A DNA stretch of 64,000 nucleotides from assembly GCF_000802185.1 (NCBI RefSeq), contig NZ_KN676113.1:2308808-2372807 (forward strand), in the 5' to 3' direction. The DNA comes from Belnapia sp. F-4-1 (GTDB taxonomy: Bacteria; Pseudomonadota; Alphaproteobacteria; Acetobacterales; Acetobacteraceae). A program made the translations under genes and the position numbers. Below are positions 56,053 through 64,000 of this stretch, piece after piece (position 1 is the first letter of the stretch; each line of letters opens with the position of its first letter). The notes under the pieces were generated by a model. It made no database searches and was not told where the DNA came from. It worked only from the letters and a program-made list of their open reading frames with translations.

Positions 56053-56604
56053 ATGGTTAACGAGCGTTTCCAGGGAGGTCTGCCCCGCGAGTGGACGGCG
56101 GAGATTGCTGGCGAGGTGTTGTGCGCTGGTGACCAGGTCATGCATCCGGCGCATGGTGTCGGGTGCGTCACCTGCATCGCGGTCGAGGAGGTCTCTGGGT
56201 TCAGCCTGGAATTCGTCCACGTCGTTTTTGATGAGGCACGGCTAACGCTCCGCGTGCCGTCGAACAAGGTCCGCAGCATCGGCCTTCGTCGTATTGCCTC
56301 CCAAGCGCTCATAGACGAGGCAATGGCTACGCTGCGCGGGCGTGCGCGGTCCACCAAGCTGATTTGGACGCGGCGGGCACAAGAGTATCAGGCAAAGATC
56401 AACAGCGGCGACCCACGCGTGGTCGCTGAGGTCATCCGAGATCTTCGACGTAATGCAATCACAGGCCAGCAAAGCTTCTCCGAACGCGTGATCTATGAGG
56501 CAGCACTCGACCGGCTGGCTTGCGAGATTGCGGCGGTGGAAGGAACAGAGAAGGCGGCAGCCGTCGGTAGGATCAACGACCATCTAGCATCTGTACCGGC
56601 CTAA
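56053..56604 (+). CDS. CarD/CdnL-type RNA polymerase-interacting protein
   Basis: A 183-residue protein with the CarD/TRCF N-terminal domain: AGDQVMHPAHGVGCVTCIAV, then LEFVHVVFDEARLTLRVPSNKV with RSIGLR. A helical DNA-contacting C-domain follows (RRAQEYQAKINSGDPRVVAEVIRDL; ERVIYEAALDRLACEIA). CarD proteins bind RNA polymerase beta and steady the open complex. The order and length fit a divergent member. GAGGACC precedes the ATG at 56053; an upstream in-frame ATG at 56038 is possible. Probably a second copy of a chromosomal gene. Confidence 0.85.
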   Translation: MVNERFQGGLPREWTAEIAGEVLCAGDQVMHPAHGVGCVTCIAVEEVSGFSLEFVHVVFDEARLTLRVPSNKVRSIGLRRIASQALIDEAMATLRGRARSTKLIWTRRAQEYQAKINSGDPRVVAEVIRDLRRNAITGQQSFSERVIYEAALDRLACEIAAVEGTEKAAAVGRINDHLASVPA

Positions 56605-56868
56605 AACTCATTGATAGATCCTGCTTTCGCGCGCTTTCTGTTTGACCCGGAAACGCTATGCGCGTAGGACCTTCTTCTGTTCAAGTGCCCGGATCGATGC
56701 TGGCCTCAATGCTAGTGGGCCAAGCCCGGAGCCAGACTCATCTAAAGCAGATCGAAACCCCACCTCACATTGTAACAGGATGTGGCGGCTGACCCAGCTG
56801 CACAGCATCCGAGTCGTACTGCGGGACCCACCCGCGATGCGCATTTCATGGCCGGCGTGCTTCTCGCC

Positions 56869-56886
56869 GAGACCTTCGGAAGTCTC
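56869..56886 (+). promoter_or_regulatory. Small UUCG-capped hairpin over the S1 ribosome-binding site
   Basis: GAGAC (56869-56873) and GTCTC (56882-56886) pair around CTTCGGAA, which has a C-UUCG-G tetraloop with an AA bulge. The GGAAG ribosome-binding site of the S1 gene is in this structure, six to ten bases before the ATG. S1 represses its own translation in other bacteria; this may be the control element, but it is short. Confidence 0.35.
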
Positions 56887-56891
56887 ACCCA

Positions 56892-58613
56892 ATGACTGCC
56901 TCCCACACTGCCACCGCGGCCCAAACCGGGAATGACGACTTCGCAACCTTACTCGATGTCTACCTGGGGGCGGACACCTCCTTCGCAGGGTCGGTCATCA
57001 GCGGGCTCGTTCTCCGTATTGAGGGGGATGTTGCTGTTGTTGATGTCGGGCTGAAGAGTGAGGGTCGCATTCCTCTCAAGGAATTCGCACCGGCGGGTGG
57101 CACGGCCGAAATCCATGCAGGCGATCGGATCGACATTTTCGTCGAGCGCTATGAGGATCGGGACGGCTCGATCATGCTGAGCCGTGAGAAGGCGCGGCGC
57201 GAAGAGGCGTGGGTGGTTTTGGAGAGGGCTTACGAAGCCAACCAACGCGTCGACGGCGTGATCTTCGGGCGCGTCAAGGGTGGCTTCACCGTCGATCTCG
57301 GCGGCGCCGTGGCCTTCCTACCCGGCTCGCAGGTCGATATCCGCCCCGTGCGCGACGTCGGGCCGCTGATGGGCAGCCCACAGCCCTTCCAGATCCTCAA
57401 GATGGACCGCGCCCGCGGCAACATCGTGGTCAGCCGCCGCGCCGTCCTCGAGGAGTCACGCGCCGAGCAGCGCGGCGAGCTCATTAAGTCGCTAAGCGAA
57501 GGAATGGTCCTCGACGGCGTGGTCAAGAACATCACCGACTACGGTGCGTTCGTCGACCTCGGCGGCGTGGACGGCCTGCTGCACGTCACCGACATCGCCT
57601 GGCGCCGGATCAACCACCCGTCCGAGGCGCTGACTATCGGCCAGCCGGTGAAGGTGCAGGTCATCCGCTTCAACAGCGAGACCCAGCGCATCAGCCTCGG
57701 CATGAAGCAGCTGATGGCCGATCCGTGGGATGGCGTCGCCATCAAGTACCCGGTGAACGCCAAGTTCAGCGGCCGCGTGACCAACATCACCGACTACGGC
57801 GCCTTCGTGGAGCTGGAGCCGGGCGTCGAGGGCCTCGTGCACGTCAGCGAGATGTCCTGGACGAAGAAGAATGTCCATCCGGGCAAGATCGTCGCCACTT
57901 CGCAGGAAGTGGACGTGATGATCCTCGACGCGGACGAGCCGAAGCGTCGTATCTCGCTCGGCCTGAAGCAGGCCCAGGGCAACCCGTGGGAGCTGTTCCT
58001 CGAGGCCCATCCGCCGGGCTCCGTGGTCGAGGGCGAGATCCGCAACATCACCGAGTTCGGCCTGTTCATCGGCATCGGTCCGGAGATCGACGGCATGGTC
58101 CACATGTCCGACCTCTCCTGGGAAGAGGCCGGCGAGGCGGCGATGGCCAAGTTCGACAAGGGCACGGTCATCAAGGCCAAGGTGCTCGATGTGGATGTCG
58201 AGAAGGAGCGTATCTCGCTCGGCGTGAAGCAGCTCGAGGCCGACCCGGCCGCGGAAGTGCTCGACAAGGTCCGCAAGGGCGATGTCGTCACCTGCATCGT
58301 CACGCAGGTGCAGGCCAACGGCATCGAGGTCCGGGTCGAGGATGTCCTCACCGGCTTCATCCGCCGCGCCGAGCTGGCGCGTGACCGGGAGGAGCAGCGA
58401 GCGGATCGATTCTCGGTAGGGCAAAAGGTGGACGCTCGGATCACAATGGTGGACCGTGCCGCCCGTCGCCTGGCTCTGACCATCAAGGGCAAAGAGATAG
58501 AGGAAGATCGTCAGGCGGTCGTTGAGTACGGCAGCTCAGACAGCGGCGCCTCGCTCGGCGACATTCTGGGCGCGGCCATCCGCCGCAGGAATCAGGCTAG
58601 CTCGCCCGAGTAA
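56892..58613 (+). CDS. rpsA: 30S ribosomal protein S1
   Basis: A 573-residue protein with six S1 (OB-fold) domains at about 33-104, 119-186, 202-272, 287-359, 374-448 and 461-533. The domain-ending motifs are LSREKA, VVSRR, ISLGMKQL, ISLGLKQA, ISLGVKQL and LTIKGKE. It binds mRNA and helps start translation. The usual neighbours cmk and ihfB are absent, so this is probably a second copy. The middle (about 57,290-58,385) uses strongly GC-ending codons, while the first 300 and last 230 bases do not, as if converted by the chromosomal gene. Confidence 0.92.
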   Translation: MTASHTATAAQTGNDDFATLLDVYLGADTSFAGSVISGLVLRIEGDVAVVDVGLKSEGRIPLKEFAPAGGTAEIHAGDRIDIFVERYEDRDGSIMLSREKARREEAWVVLERAYEANQRVDGVIFGRVKGGFTVDLGGAVAFLPGSQVDIRPVRDVGPLMGSPQPFQILKMDRARGNIVVSRRAVLEESRAEQRGELIKSLSEGMVLDGVVKNITDYGAFVDLGGVDGLLHVTDIAWRRINHPSEALTIGQPVKVQVIRFNSETQRISLGMKQLMADPWDGVAIKYPVNAKFSGRVTNITDYGAFVELEPGVEGLVHVSEMSWTKKNVHPGKIVATSQEVDVMILDADEPKRRISLGLKQAQGNPWELFLEAHPPGSVVEGEIRNITEFGLFIGIGPEIDGMVHMSDLSWEEAGEAAMAKFDKGTVIKAKVLDVDVEKERISLGVKQLEADPAAEVLDKVRKGDVVTCIVTQVQANGIEVRVEDVLTGFIRRAELARDREEQRADRFSVGQKVDARITMVDRAARRLALTIKGKEIEEDRQAVVEYGSSDSGASLGDILGAAIRRRNQASSPE

Positions 58614-59148
58614 AACCGGAACTGGTGGTTGGGCTCACGGCGCAGGGCCACTCATGGCAGTTTGCGCAGACTCGTAAGCCACAGGTGCTCATGCTGGAGG
58701 CTGGGGACATCGCTATGACTGCATGTGGGCATGCGACACCTGCAAGGTGCAGATGCTGCTGCCCCAGGCGAAGGAGCGCTGGTTGGTCTCCTACTCGCTC
58801 AAAGCGCGCGCGTCTGAACCGCCTATACCCTCCGCACGCAACGGCTTGATCCAGTGGACGAGATCGTCACCGTTCCTGGTGCCGTCCTCCTCGACATCGA
58901 CGATGCCGCGCCGTGGGTGCCCAGGACGTTGATGCTGCGCCGGATAGTAAGCCCTTAGATGGCACGGCGCCTGAACGGGTAGTCGGCATTTCCAGGGTAT
59001 GGAGCTTTGCGCCGGAGCATAGTGGCTTGGCCATTGATCGTTTTAAACTGCGCCATGCCCTTACCGAATGGCGAGGGCCATTTCGGCTGCATCGCCTGGT
59101 GGCAAGAGGGCGCGAAGCAGGTTACGCCCATGACCAACGAGGGGAGAA
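58614..59148. other. Long gap without recognisable gene
   Basis: About 535 bases between the S1 and lpxD-type genes. Frames are short, lack ribosome-binding sites and look like nothing I know. It may hold gene debris; I see no repeat. Confidence 0.45.
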
Positions 59149-60174
59149 ATGGCCGGGATGACAATCGGTGATACCCGCTTCTTTGTGCGGATGGGGCCGT
59201 ACTCGCTGGCCGCGGTGGCCGAGGAGGCCGGCGGCACGGCAGCCGCAGCCGAACTCCTGCTGACCGGTGTGGCTCCGCTCCAAACAGCGGGACCGACAGA
59301 GGTGAGCTTCCTCGACAACCGGCGCTACGCGTCGGCGCTCGAGCGCACTACAGCGGGTGCGGTGATCGTGCATCCCGACATGGTGGCTCGGGTGCCTGCT
59401 GGGACTGTGCCGATCGTCACACCCGAACCCTATGCGGGGTGGGCGCGCGCCGCTGCCCTGTTTTATCCAGCATCGCCCATGCACCCAGGCGTGCATCCCA
59501 CCGCCTTTGTTGCTGAAGGCGCACAGGTCGATCCCTCGGCCGAGGTAGGTCCCTTTGCTCTGGTCGAGGCCGGGGCGGAGATTGGCGGCCGCTGCCGCAT
59601 CGGTCCTCACGTCACTATCGCCTCCGGCGTGGTGATCGGTCCCGATTGCCGGATCGGCGCGCATGCCAGCCTCAGCCATGCCCTGCTGGGGGCACGGGTC
59701 TATATCTACCCCGGCGTGCGCATTGGACAGGAAGGATTCAGCTTCGCTGCCACAGCGTCCGGGATCCTCTCCGTCCCGCATCTTGGACGGGTGGTCGTGG
59801 GCGATGACGTGGAGATTGGTGCCAATACCACCGTCGACCGTGGCTCAACCAAGGATACGGTGATCGGGGCCGGGTCGCGCCTCGATAACCTCGTTCAGAT
59901 CGGGCACAACGTTCATCTCGGCCGTTGCTGCGTGATCGTGGCGCAGGTTGGCATTGCGGGCTCGGTAGCACTTGGCGACTTCGTGCAGATCGGCGGACAG
60001 GCGGGCGTCGCCGGGCACTTGCATATCGGGCAGGGGGCTCGGGTGGGCGCGCAATCGGGCGTGATGGCGGACGTGCCGCCAGGCGCAACGGTGGTCGGCA
60101 GCCCCGCCCAACCGCGCCAGGAGGTCTTCCGTCAGATCGCGGCCTTGAAGCGCATCGCGCGCCCGCGAGGATGA
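59149..60174 (+). CDS. lpxD: UDP-3-O-acylglucosamine N-acyltransferase (LpxD), stand-alone copy
   Basis: Adds the second acyl chain in lipid A synthesis. The 341-residue protein has the N-terminal uridine-binding domain ([20 protein letters not shown]), then the left-handed parallel helix with hexapeptide repeats from about residue 118 to 315. The catalytic His is in QIGHNVHLG (H253). The main lpxD normally sits with bamA, fabZ and lpxA; here it stands alone, so it is probably an extra copy that could alter acyl specificity. GAGGGGAGA lies just before the ATG; another ATG is nine bases downstream. Confidence 0.92.
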   Translation: MAGMTIGDTRFFVRMGPYSLAAVAEEAGGTAAAAELLLTGVAPLQTAGPTEVSFLDNRRYASALERTTAGAVIVHPDMVARVPAGTVPIVTPEPYAGWARAAALFYPASPMHPGVHPTAFVAEGAQVDPSAEVGPFALVEAGAEIGGRCRIGPHVTIASGVVIGPDCRIGAHASLSHALLGARVYIYPGVRIGQEGFSFAATASGILSVPHLGRVVVGDDVEIGANTTVDRGSTKDTVIGAGSRLDNLVQIGHNVHLGRCCVIVAQVGIAGSVALGDFVQIGGQAGVAGHLHIGQGARVGAQSGVMADVPPGATVVGSPAQPRQEVFRQIAALKRIARPRG

Positions 60175-60309
60175 CGAGTCTCGCCGATTGTACGGGCTCA
60201 GAGCCTTTCCATCGCGCGGGTCTGCGAAGTCGATCGGGCGACGCCGGGGGCCTCGCATTGCTTGGCCTGCAACTCCGCAGCCCCAGCGAATGGCCGAGGC
60301 GCGATCGCC

Positions 60310-60513
60310 TCAGGCGAGCTTCAGGTTGGCCGCGGCTTCTTTGCCGCGTTCGCGCACTACCTCATAGCTGACCTTCTGGCCATCATTGAGGCCTTGCAAT
60401 CCCGCAGCTTGCACCGCGCTGATATGGACGAACACGTCCTTCCCACCATCGTCCGGTTGGATGAAGCCAAATCCTTTGGTGGCGTTGAACCACTTCACGG
60501 CACCGGTTGCCAT
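60310..60513 (-). CDS. CspA-family cold-shock protein
   Basis: A 67-residue single cold-shock domain: [20 protein letters not shown] with RNP1 [15 protein letters not shown] with RNP2, then [19 protein letters not shown]. It binds single-stranded RNA or DNA. The start at [10 protein letters not shown] is standard; a longer frame adds seven residues without support. Confidence 0.93.
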   Translation of the reverse strand: MATGAVKWFNATKGFGFIQPDDGGKDVFVHISAVQAAGLQGLNDGQKVSYEVVRERGKEAAANLKLA

Positions 60514-60720
60514 ATGGCGCACTCCCTCAGTCAAAGCTTTAGCGATCCGGCGGATCAGCCGGTAAACACCTTAGATCGATAGTTGTTCCCGACCCTGCTA
60601 GTTGGTCGGTGGCTGGAATTTCGAGAGCGGCGCCGGCCGATGATCACGAACCGCAAGGTCGGTCGAGCAGGCTATGGCAGCATGCCGCCAGAGAATTTCG
60701 TTCCCCAGTTCCCACCGCTG

Positions 60721-61035
60721 CTCCAGTCGGCTTCCATACAACCTGTCTCTCCCAACTAGACCACCGCGCTGAGGCGCAGGTTTGGCCTGGGTTTCTGCGG
60801 CAACCTTGATGGTTTGGCTGCGGAACGGAGCCGAGTTTTCTCTCCGAAATGCTGGAGACTCTCCGGAGCTTGAGGGTAGGGCAATTTAACCCTCAAGCTT
60901 TATCGCGTTGGGAATGCTGGACATTTTGGCCGGGTGCCGACCCGTCTTTCAGCGTGTCCATCGCCTACCGGTCGAAGCTGCGAACCAAACCAGCTTCTCT
61001 GCCCCCAAGCTCTTGCATTTCCTGGAGCCCCGTTA
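60721..61035 (+). repeat. Island repeat, copy 3
   Basis: Begins CTCCAGTCGGCTTCC and follows the same order of blocks as copies 1 and 2 (GAGGCGCAGGTTTGGCCTGG; CTTGAGGGTAGGGCAATTTA; CAAGCTCTTGC). No tRNA-Gly remnant precedes it, so only the part downstream of the tRNA end is kept. Bases 60514-61222 hold no gene. Confidence 0.8.
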
Positions 61036-61222
61036 GGAGCGGTTCGGACCCTGTTTGCAGGAGGTCGCCCGGACCATAGCCGCGCAGCTGATCCGATCCG
61101 AGCACCTCAATAGTATCGCGAATGGAGCTACGGTTACTGCTCCCGCTGTGTGACCGACCGCACGCCACATCGGAACTGCCACCACCGTCCAATCTTTCGC
61201 TCTTTTATCCAAGGAGCCGAAG

Positions 61223-61441
61223 ATGCCGAACGATAAGCAGAAGGGAACCGGGGAGCCCGGCTGGACCAAGGAGGAAAAGGGCCAAGGAGCTCCGACCTCC
61301 AGCAACGCGGGCGCGGCGGGCGATGCGGTGCCCAAGGCGGGCTACGGCGGCGACGAACGCGCCGCGACGGAAGCCGCAGCGGCGCGAGTGGAGGAAGACT
61401 CAAAGGGTGGGGCAGACCGAACGGTTGTGAAGGATGACTAA
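61223..61441 (+). CDS. Small hydrophilic, Gly/Ala/Lys/Glu-rich protein
   Basis: A 72-residue protein lacking hydrophobic core residues (KQKGTGEPGWTKEEKGQG start, DRTVVKDD end). It is predicted to be disordered, like small stress or desiccation proteins. AAGGAG seven bases before the ATG supports translation. No family is recognised with confidence. Confidence 0.6.
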   Translation: MPNDKQKGTGEPGWTKEEKGQGAPTSSNAGAAGDAVPKAGYGGDERAATEAAAARVEEDSKGGADRTVVKDD

Positions 61442-61497
61442 ACTGCATCAAGTTTGAAGTTGGTCGTCAACCTTATGGGCCGGCGGGAGCGTAACCG

Positions 61498-62082
61498 ATG
61501 CTAAGCGAGATAGTCCCCGCCGGCGCACCCTGGTGCGGCATCGTGCCTCGTGGTCGCATTCTGCGCATTACCGATCTGTGCGGGCGTCAGGCTGTCGACT
61601 TCCTCTGCTACAATGCAGCGGAGCCGGAAGAGCGGTATCACGCCCCTAACACGATGAAGGCAGCGGGCACGATTTTCCTGACGACCGGACACGTGCTCTA
61701 CTCCGACATCGCACGCCCAATCTTCACCATCATCGAGGATCAGTTCGGCGGCCACGATACGATTGGCGGCTGCTGCAGTGGGCCATCCAACCGCATGCTC
61801 TACGGGGTCGAGGACTGCCCGGGCTGCCGTGAGAACTTTCTGCAAGCCCTGGCCCGGCACGGCCTGGGGCGGCAGGACATTGTGCCAAACGTGAATTTCT
61901 TTATGCGTGTACCGGTCGACGCTAACGGCAGCGCCGCGATTGCGCACGGCATCTCGCCGGCAGGTTGTGAGGTAGCACTGCGAGCGGAGATGGATGCGCT
62001 CGCCGTGATCTCCAACTGTCCACAAGTGAACAATCCTTGTAATGGCTATAATCCAACGCCAATCCGAGTGCAGATTACATGA
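61498..62082 (+). CDS. DUF1989 (urea carboxylase-associated) family protein
   Basis: A 194-residue protein. RITDLCGRQAVDFLCYNA near residue 24, the Cys-rich block SGPSNRMLYGVEDCPGCREN (about 94-113) and NVNFFMRVPVD are DUF1989 features. Cys and His residues (GGCCSG, CPGC) suggest metal binding. Relatives lie next to urea carboxylase or allophanate genes, or act as guanidine-linked hydrolase subunits; none of those is present here. Function uncertain. Confidence 0.8.
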   Translation: MLSEIVPAGAPWCGIVPRGRILRITDLCGRQAVDFLCYNAAEPEERYHAPNTMKAAGTIFLTTGHVLYSDIARPIFTIIEDQFGGHDTIGGCCSGPSNRMLYGVEDCPGCRENFLQALARHGLGRQDIVPNVNFFMRVPVDANGSAAIAHGISPAGCEVALRAEMDALAVISNCPQVNNPCNGYNPTPIRVQIT

Positions 62083-62171
62083 ACTCGGTACTGCTCCGCA
62101 CTGCTCAGCAGTCGGTTCCTCGAACCTGTTGATCTCGCGTCGATAAGCAATTCGTGCCATCTGCCCGTCCC

Positions 62172-62633
62172 ATGAGTGATGCACACATCTCCCCCCGTTG
62201 GGACACTCGGTTCCTGGCACTGGCGATGCACATCGCCGACTGGTCAAAGCACCGCACAACCAAGGTCGGCTGTGTCGTGGTTGACGACGACCGCCGGATC
62301 CGGGTGACCGGCTACAATGGCTTCCCGCGCGGGGTGACCGACCTGCCAGAGCGCCTTGCCGATCGTCCGACGAAGCTGCTCCTCTCCGTGCACGCCGAGG
62401 CCAATGCGGTCGCCACGGCCGCACGCTCGGGTGTGTCGCTCGCTGGATGCACGGCCTACATTACCCACCCGCCATGCGCAGCGTGTGCTGCCTCGCTGGT
62501 CCAGGCAGGAATTCAGCGCGTTGTGTTTCAGGGCCGGTTGCGGGCCGACTGGGCAGACAGCGAGGCGGCAGGACGTCTGCTCATGGATGAGGCGGGCGTG
62601 GCTTGGCAGCGTGGGGTGACTACCGAAACTTAA
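62172..62633 (+). CDS. dCMP/cytidine-type deaminase
   Basis: A 153-residue zinc deaminase. The HAE motif is at 74-76 (Glu is the proton shuttle) and PCAAC at 101-105 supplies the two zinc Cys. ADWSKHRTTKVGCVVVDDD and GYNGFPRGV are the substrate-side blocks of deoxycytidylate deaminases (ComE/Dcd1 class). It would make dUMP from dCMP; such genes are frequent in phages and islands. I chose ATG 62172; a GTG 18 bases upstream is possible. Confidence 0.85.
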   Translation: MSDAHISPRWDTRFLALAMHIADWSKHRTTKVGCVVVDDDRRIRVTGYNGFPRGVTDLPERLADRPTKLLLSVHAEANAVATAARSGVSLAGCTAYITHPPCAACAASLVQAGIQRVVFQGRLRADWADSEAAGRLLMDEAGVAWQRGVTTET

Positions 62634-62745
62634 GGGTATGCGTCTGGGTCAACTATGGTTGCACGGATGAAGCTCCCCCCGCTCAGGAGCAATAAGCCCT
62701 GTGGCCTCTAATCGCTTCCTTCGATGGTGAATGCTGCTCTGAGAC

Positions 62746-62958
62746 GGTTGGGGTCGATGGTTCGAATCGTTTACTGGCTCCAGTCGGTCCCCTCACAACC
62801 TGTCTCTCCTGACCAGGACACCCTGCTGAGGCGCAGGTTTCCGACCGGTTTCAGCCGCTACCTTGATGGTGCTGATCCGGAACGAGGACGGATTTTCTCT
62901 TCGAAACGCCGGAGAGTCTCCAAACCTTGAGCGTTGGTCGATTTTGCCAACAAGGTCT
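62746..62958 (+). repeat. tRNA-Gly 3'-half remnant plus island repeat, copy 4 (truncated)
   Basis: Bases 62746-62782 read GGTTGGGGTCGATGGTTCGAATC and on to GGCTCCA, closer to the intact tRNA-Gly T-arm than the remnant at 19.6 kb. The repeat then runs from TCCAGTCGG to about GATTTTGCCAACAAGG, where it is cut by the IS1182-type element. The part 62634-62745 has nothing I recognise. Confidence 0.75.
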
Positions 62959-63008
62959 AGCAGCTTGTCGGATTCCCATCTGGCCTGAAATGGGCGAATC
63001 TGGCGGGC

Positions 63009-64000
63009 ATGACAGGGTTCATTCCGTTCAGCCGCGAGCAGGCCTTTCTGCTGCCGCCGGATGCCAAGGACTGGTTGCCGGCGGACGACGTGGCGCACTT
63101 CGTAGTGGCGGCGGTGGACCGGGTGCCGCTCGGCGCCTTTGCGGTGCGGCCGATCCCGGGCGGCAAGGCGCAGTATCACCCGCGCCTGCTGCTGGCGCTG
63201 CTGATCTACTGCTATGCGAACGGCATCTTCTCCTCGCGGCGGATCGAGCGGGCGACCCACCGCGACATTGGGGTGCGCTACGTGGCGGCGAACCTGCACC
63301 CCGACCACGACACCATTGCCGCCTTCCGCCGGGCCAACCGCGCTGCCTTCGAGGCGGCCTTCCTGCAGGTGCTGCTGCTGGCGCGCGAGAGCGGCCTGCT
63401 GCGGCTCGGGACGGTTTCGATCGACGGCACCAAGCTCGACGCCAACGCCTCCAAGATCCGCTCGGTGCGGTATGACCGCGCCAAGGCGCTGCGCGTCAGG
63501 CTCGCTGCCGACATCACCGACCTGACCAACCGCGCCGAGGCGGCCGACGCTGAGGCCCAGCCCGACCCGCAGGCGCTGCCCGCTGAGATCGCCAGGCGCG
63601 AGGCGCTCAAGGCCAAGCTCGATGCCGCCTGCGCCCGGCTGGAGGCCGAGGCCCGTGCCGAAGCCGAGGCCGCCCGACCCGAGTATGACGCCAAGCGCGC
63701 CGCCTACGAGGCCAAGACGGGCCGGCGGGGCCGCCCGCCCAAGCCGCCCAAGGACGATCCGCCGCCCGAGCGGCAGTCCAACCTCACCGACCCCGACAGC
63801 GCGCTGATGCGCCGCTCCGACGCCCATGAGTACCGCCAGGCCTACAACGCCCAGGCTGTGGTCTGCGCCGAGGGCTCGCAGCTGATCCTCGCCACCGGCG
63901 TCGTCGCCACCTCGGCCGATGCGCCGAGCTTTGCCGCAACCATCCTCGGCATGGAGGGCGGCATCGGCCTGCCACAGACCGTCCTCGCCGACACCGGCTT
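63009..64000 (+). CDS. IS1182-family transposase (3' end outside window)
   Basis: The first 330 codons of a DDE transposase. It starts TGFIPFSREQAFLLPPDAKD and has an N-terminal DUF772-like region (RPIPGGKAQYHPRLLLALLIYCYANG). The first catalytic Asp is in SIDGTKLDANASKI. A long charged helical insert (about 175-235) precedes HEYRQAYNAQAVV, and the second Asp is probably in LADTG at the window edge. The left end of the element lies at about 62,958-63,008, just after the truncated island repeat. Confidence 0.88.
   Translation, partial: MTGFIPFSREQAFLLPPDAKDWLPADDVAHFVVAAVDRVPLGAFAVRPIPGGKAQYHPRLLLALLIYCYANGIFSSRRIERATHRDIGVRYVAANLHPDHDTIAAFRRANRAAFEAAFLQVLLLARESGLLRLGTVSIDGTKLDANASKIRSVRYDRAKALRVRLAADITDLTNRAEAADAEAQPDPQALPAEIARREALKAKLDAACARLEAEARAEAEAARPEYDAKRAAYEAKTGRRGRPPKPPKDDPPPERQSNLTDPDSALMRRSDAHEYRQAYNAQAVVCAEGSQLILATGVVATSADAPSFAATILGMEGGIGLPQTVLADTG

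Noticed and set aside
57492..58424. 310-codon minus-strand frame opposite the S1 gene
   Set aside because: Antisense of repeated S1 domains; His/Asp/Leu-rich artefact.

Overview
The window is a GC-rich chromosome segment of an alphaproteobacterium. An Acetobacteraceae, Roseomonas-like, host is my best inference. It rests on the high GC, several TctC/Bug-type solute-binding proteins, an isocitrate lyase paired with a ScfR/RamB-type regulator, and 3-oxoacid CoA-transferase genes; no rRNA or marker gene confirms it.

Bases 1-17,560 look like ordinary chromosome. They hold a sugar-type ABC importer (binding protein, two permeases, ATPase, minus strand), a stress-type small protein, a PLP-dependent threonine/serine dehydratase with a DUF1345 membrane protein, isocitrate lyase with a divergent regulator, a double cold-shock-domain protein, an Rrf2 regulator, a TctC gene broken by an in-frame stop, a molybdenum hydroxylase large subunit with a DsbA-like isomerase, a branched-chain-type binding protein, and a two-subunit CoA-transferase.

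A tRNA-Gly(GCC) at 17,680-17,754 marks a sharp change. From there to the end the window is a composite genomic island. A repeat of about 310 bp begins exactly at the tRNA 3' end and recurs near 19.67, 60.72 and 62.78 kb, always in the same orientation; two of the later copies are preceded by a decayed tRNA-Gly 3' half. This suggests serial integration at the tRNA. The first copy leads into a 466-codon gene of unknown function, and a second leader-gene unit is split by an aminotransferase gene.

Further in are a chemotaxis receptor (22.3-24.3 kb), a truncated serine-recombinase cassette (24.5-25.1 kb), a small catabolic set (25.2-28.0 kb), and an intact serine-recombinase/DUF2924 cassette (28.1-30.5 kb). 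A phage or phage-satellite block follows (30.7-38.9 kb): HTH/excisionase, primase-helicase, a large inverted repeat that may be an origin, HNH nuclease, ParB-methyltransferase and both terminase subunits, but no capsid or tail genes. The terminase nuclease domain is duplicated at 40.8-41.5 kb, and between the two copies sits a fatty-acid-desaturase-like membrane protein.

The rest (41.7-64 kb) is a mosaic: a CAP-CBM-CAP protein, RidA followed by an IS5-type element inserted at its stop codon, a Na+/H+ antiporter, a GhrA-type reductase, a serine hydrolase, two DUF3489 genes (one decayed) sharing a conserved leader, and an APC permease. It also carries what look like extra copies of housekeeping genes (HU, RlpA, CarD-like, ribosomal protein S1, LpxD, CspA), a frameshifted HNH nuclease, a DUF1989 protein, a dCMP-type deaminase, and an IS1182-type transposase running off the end. 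No CRISPR array or rRNA was seen.
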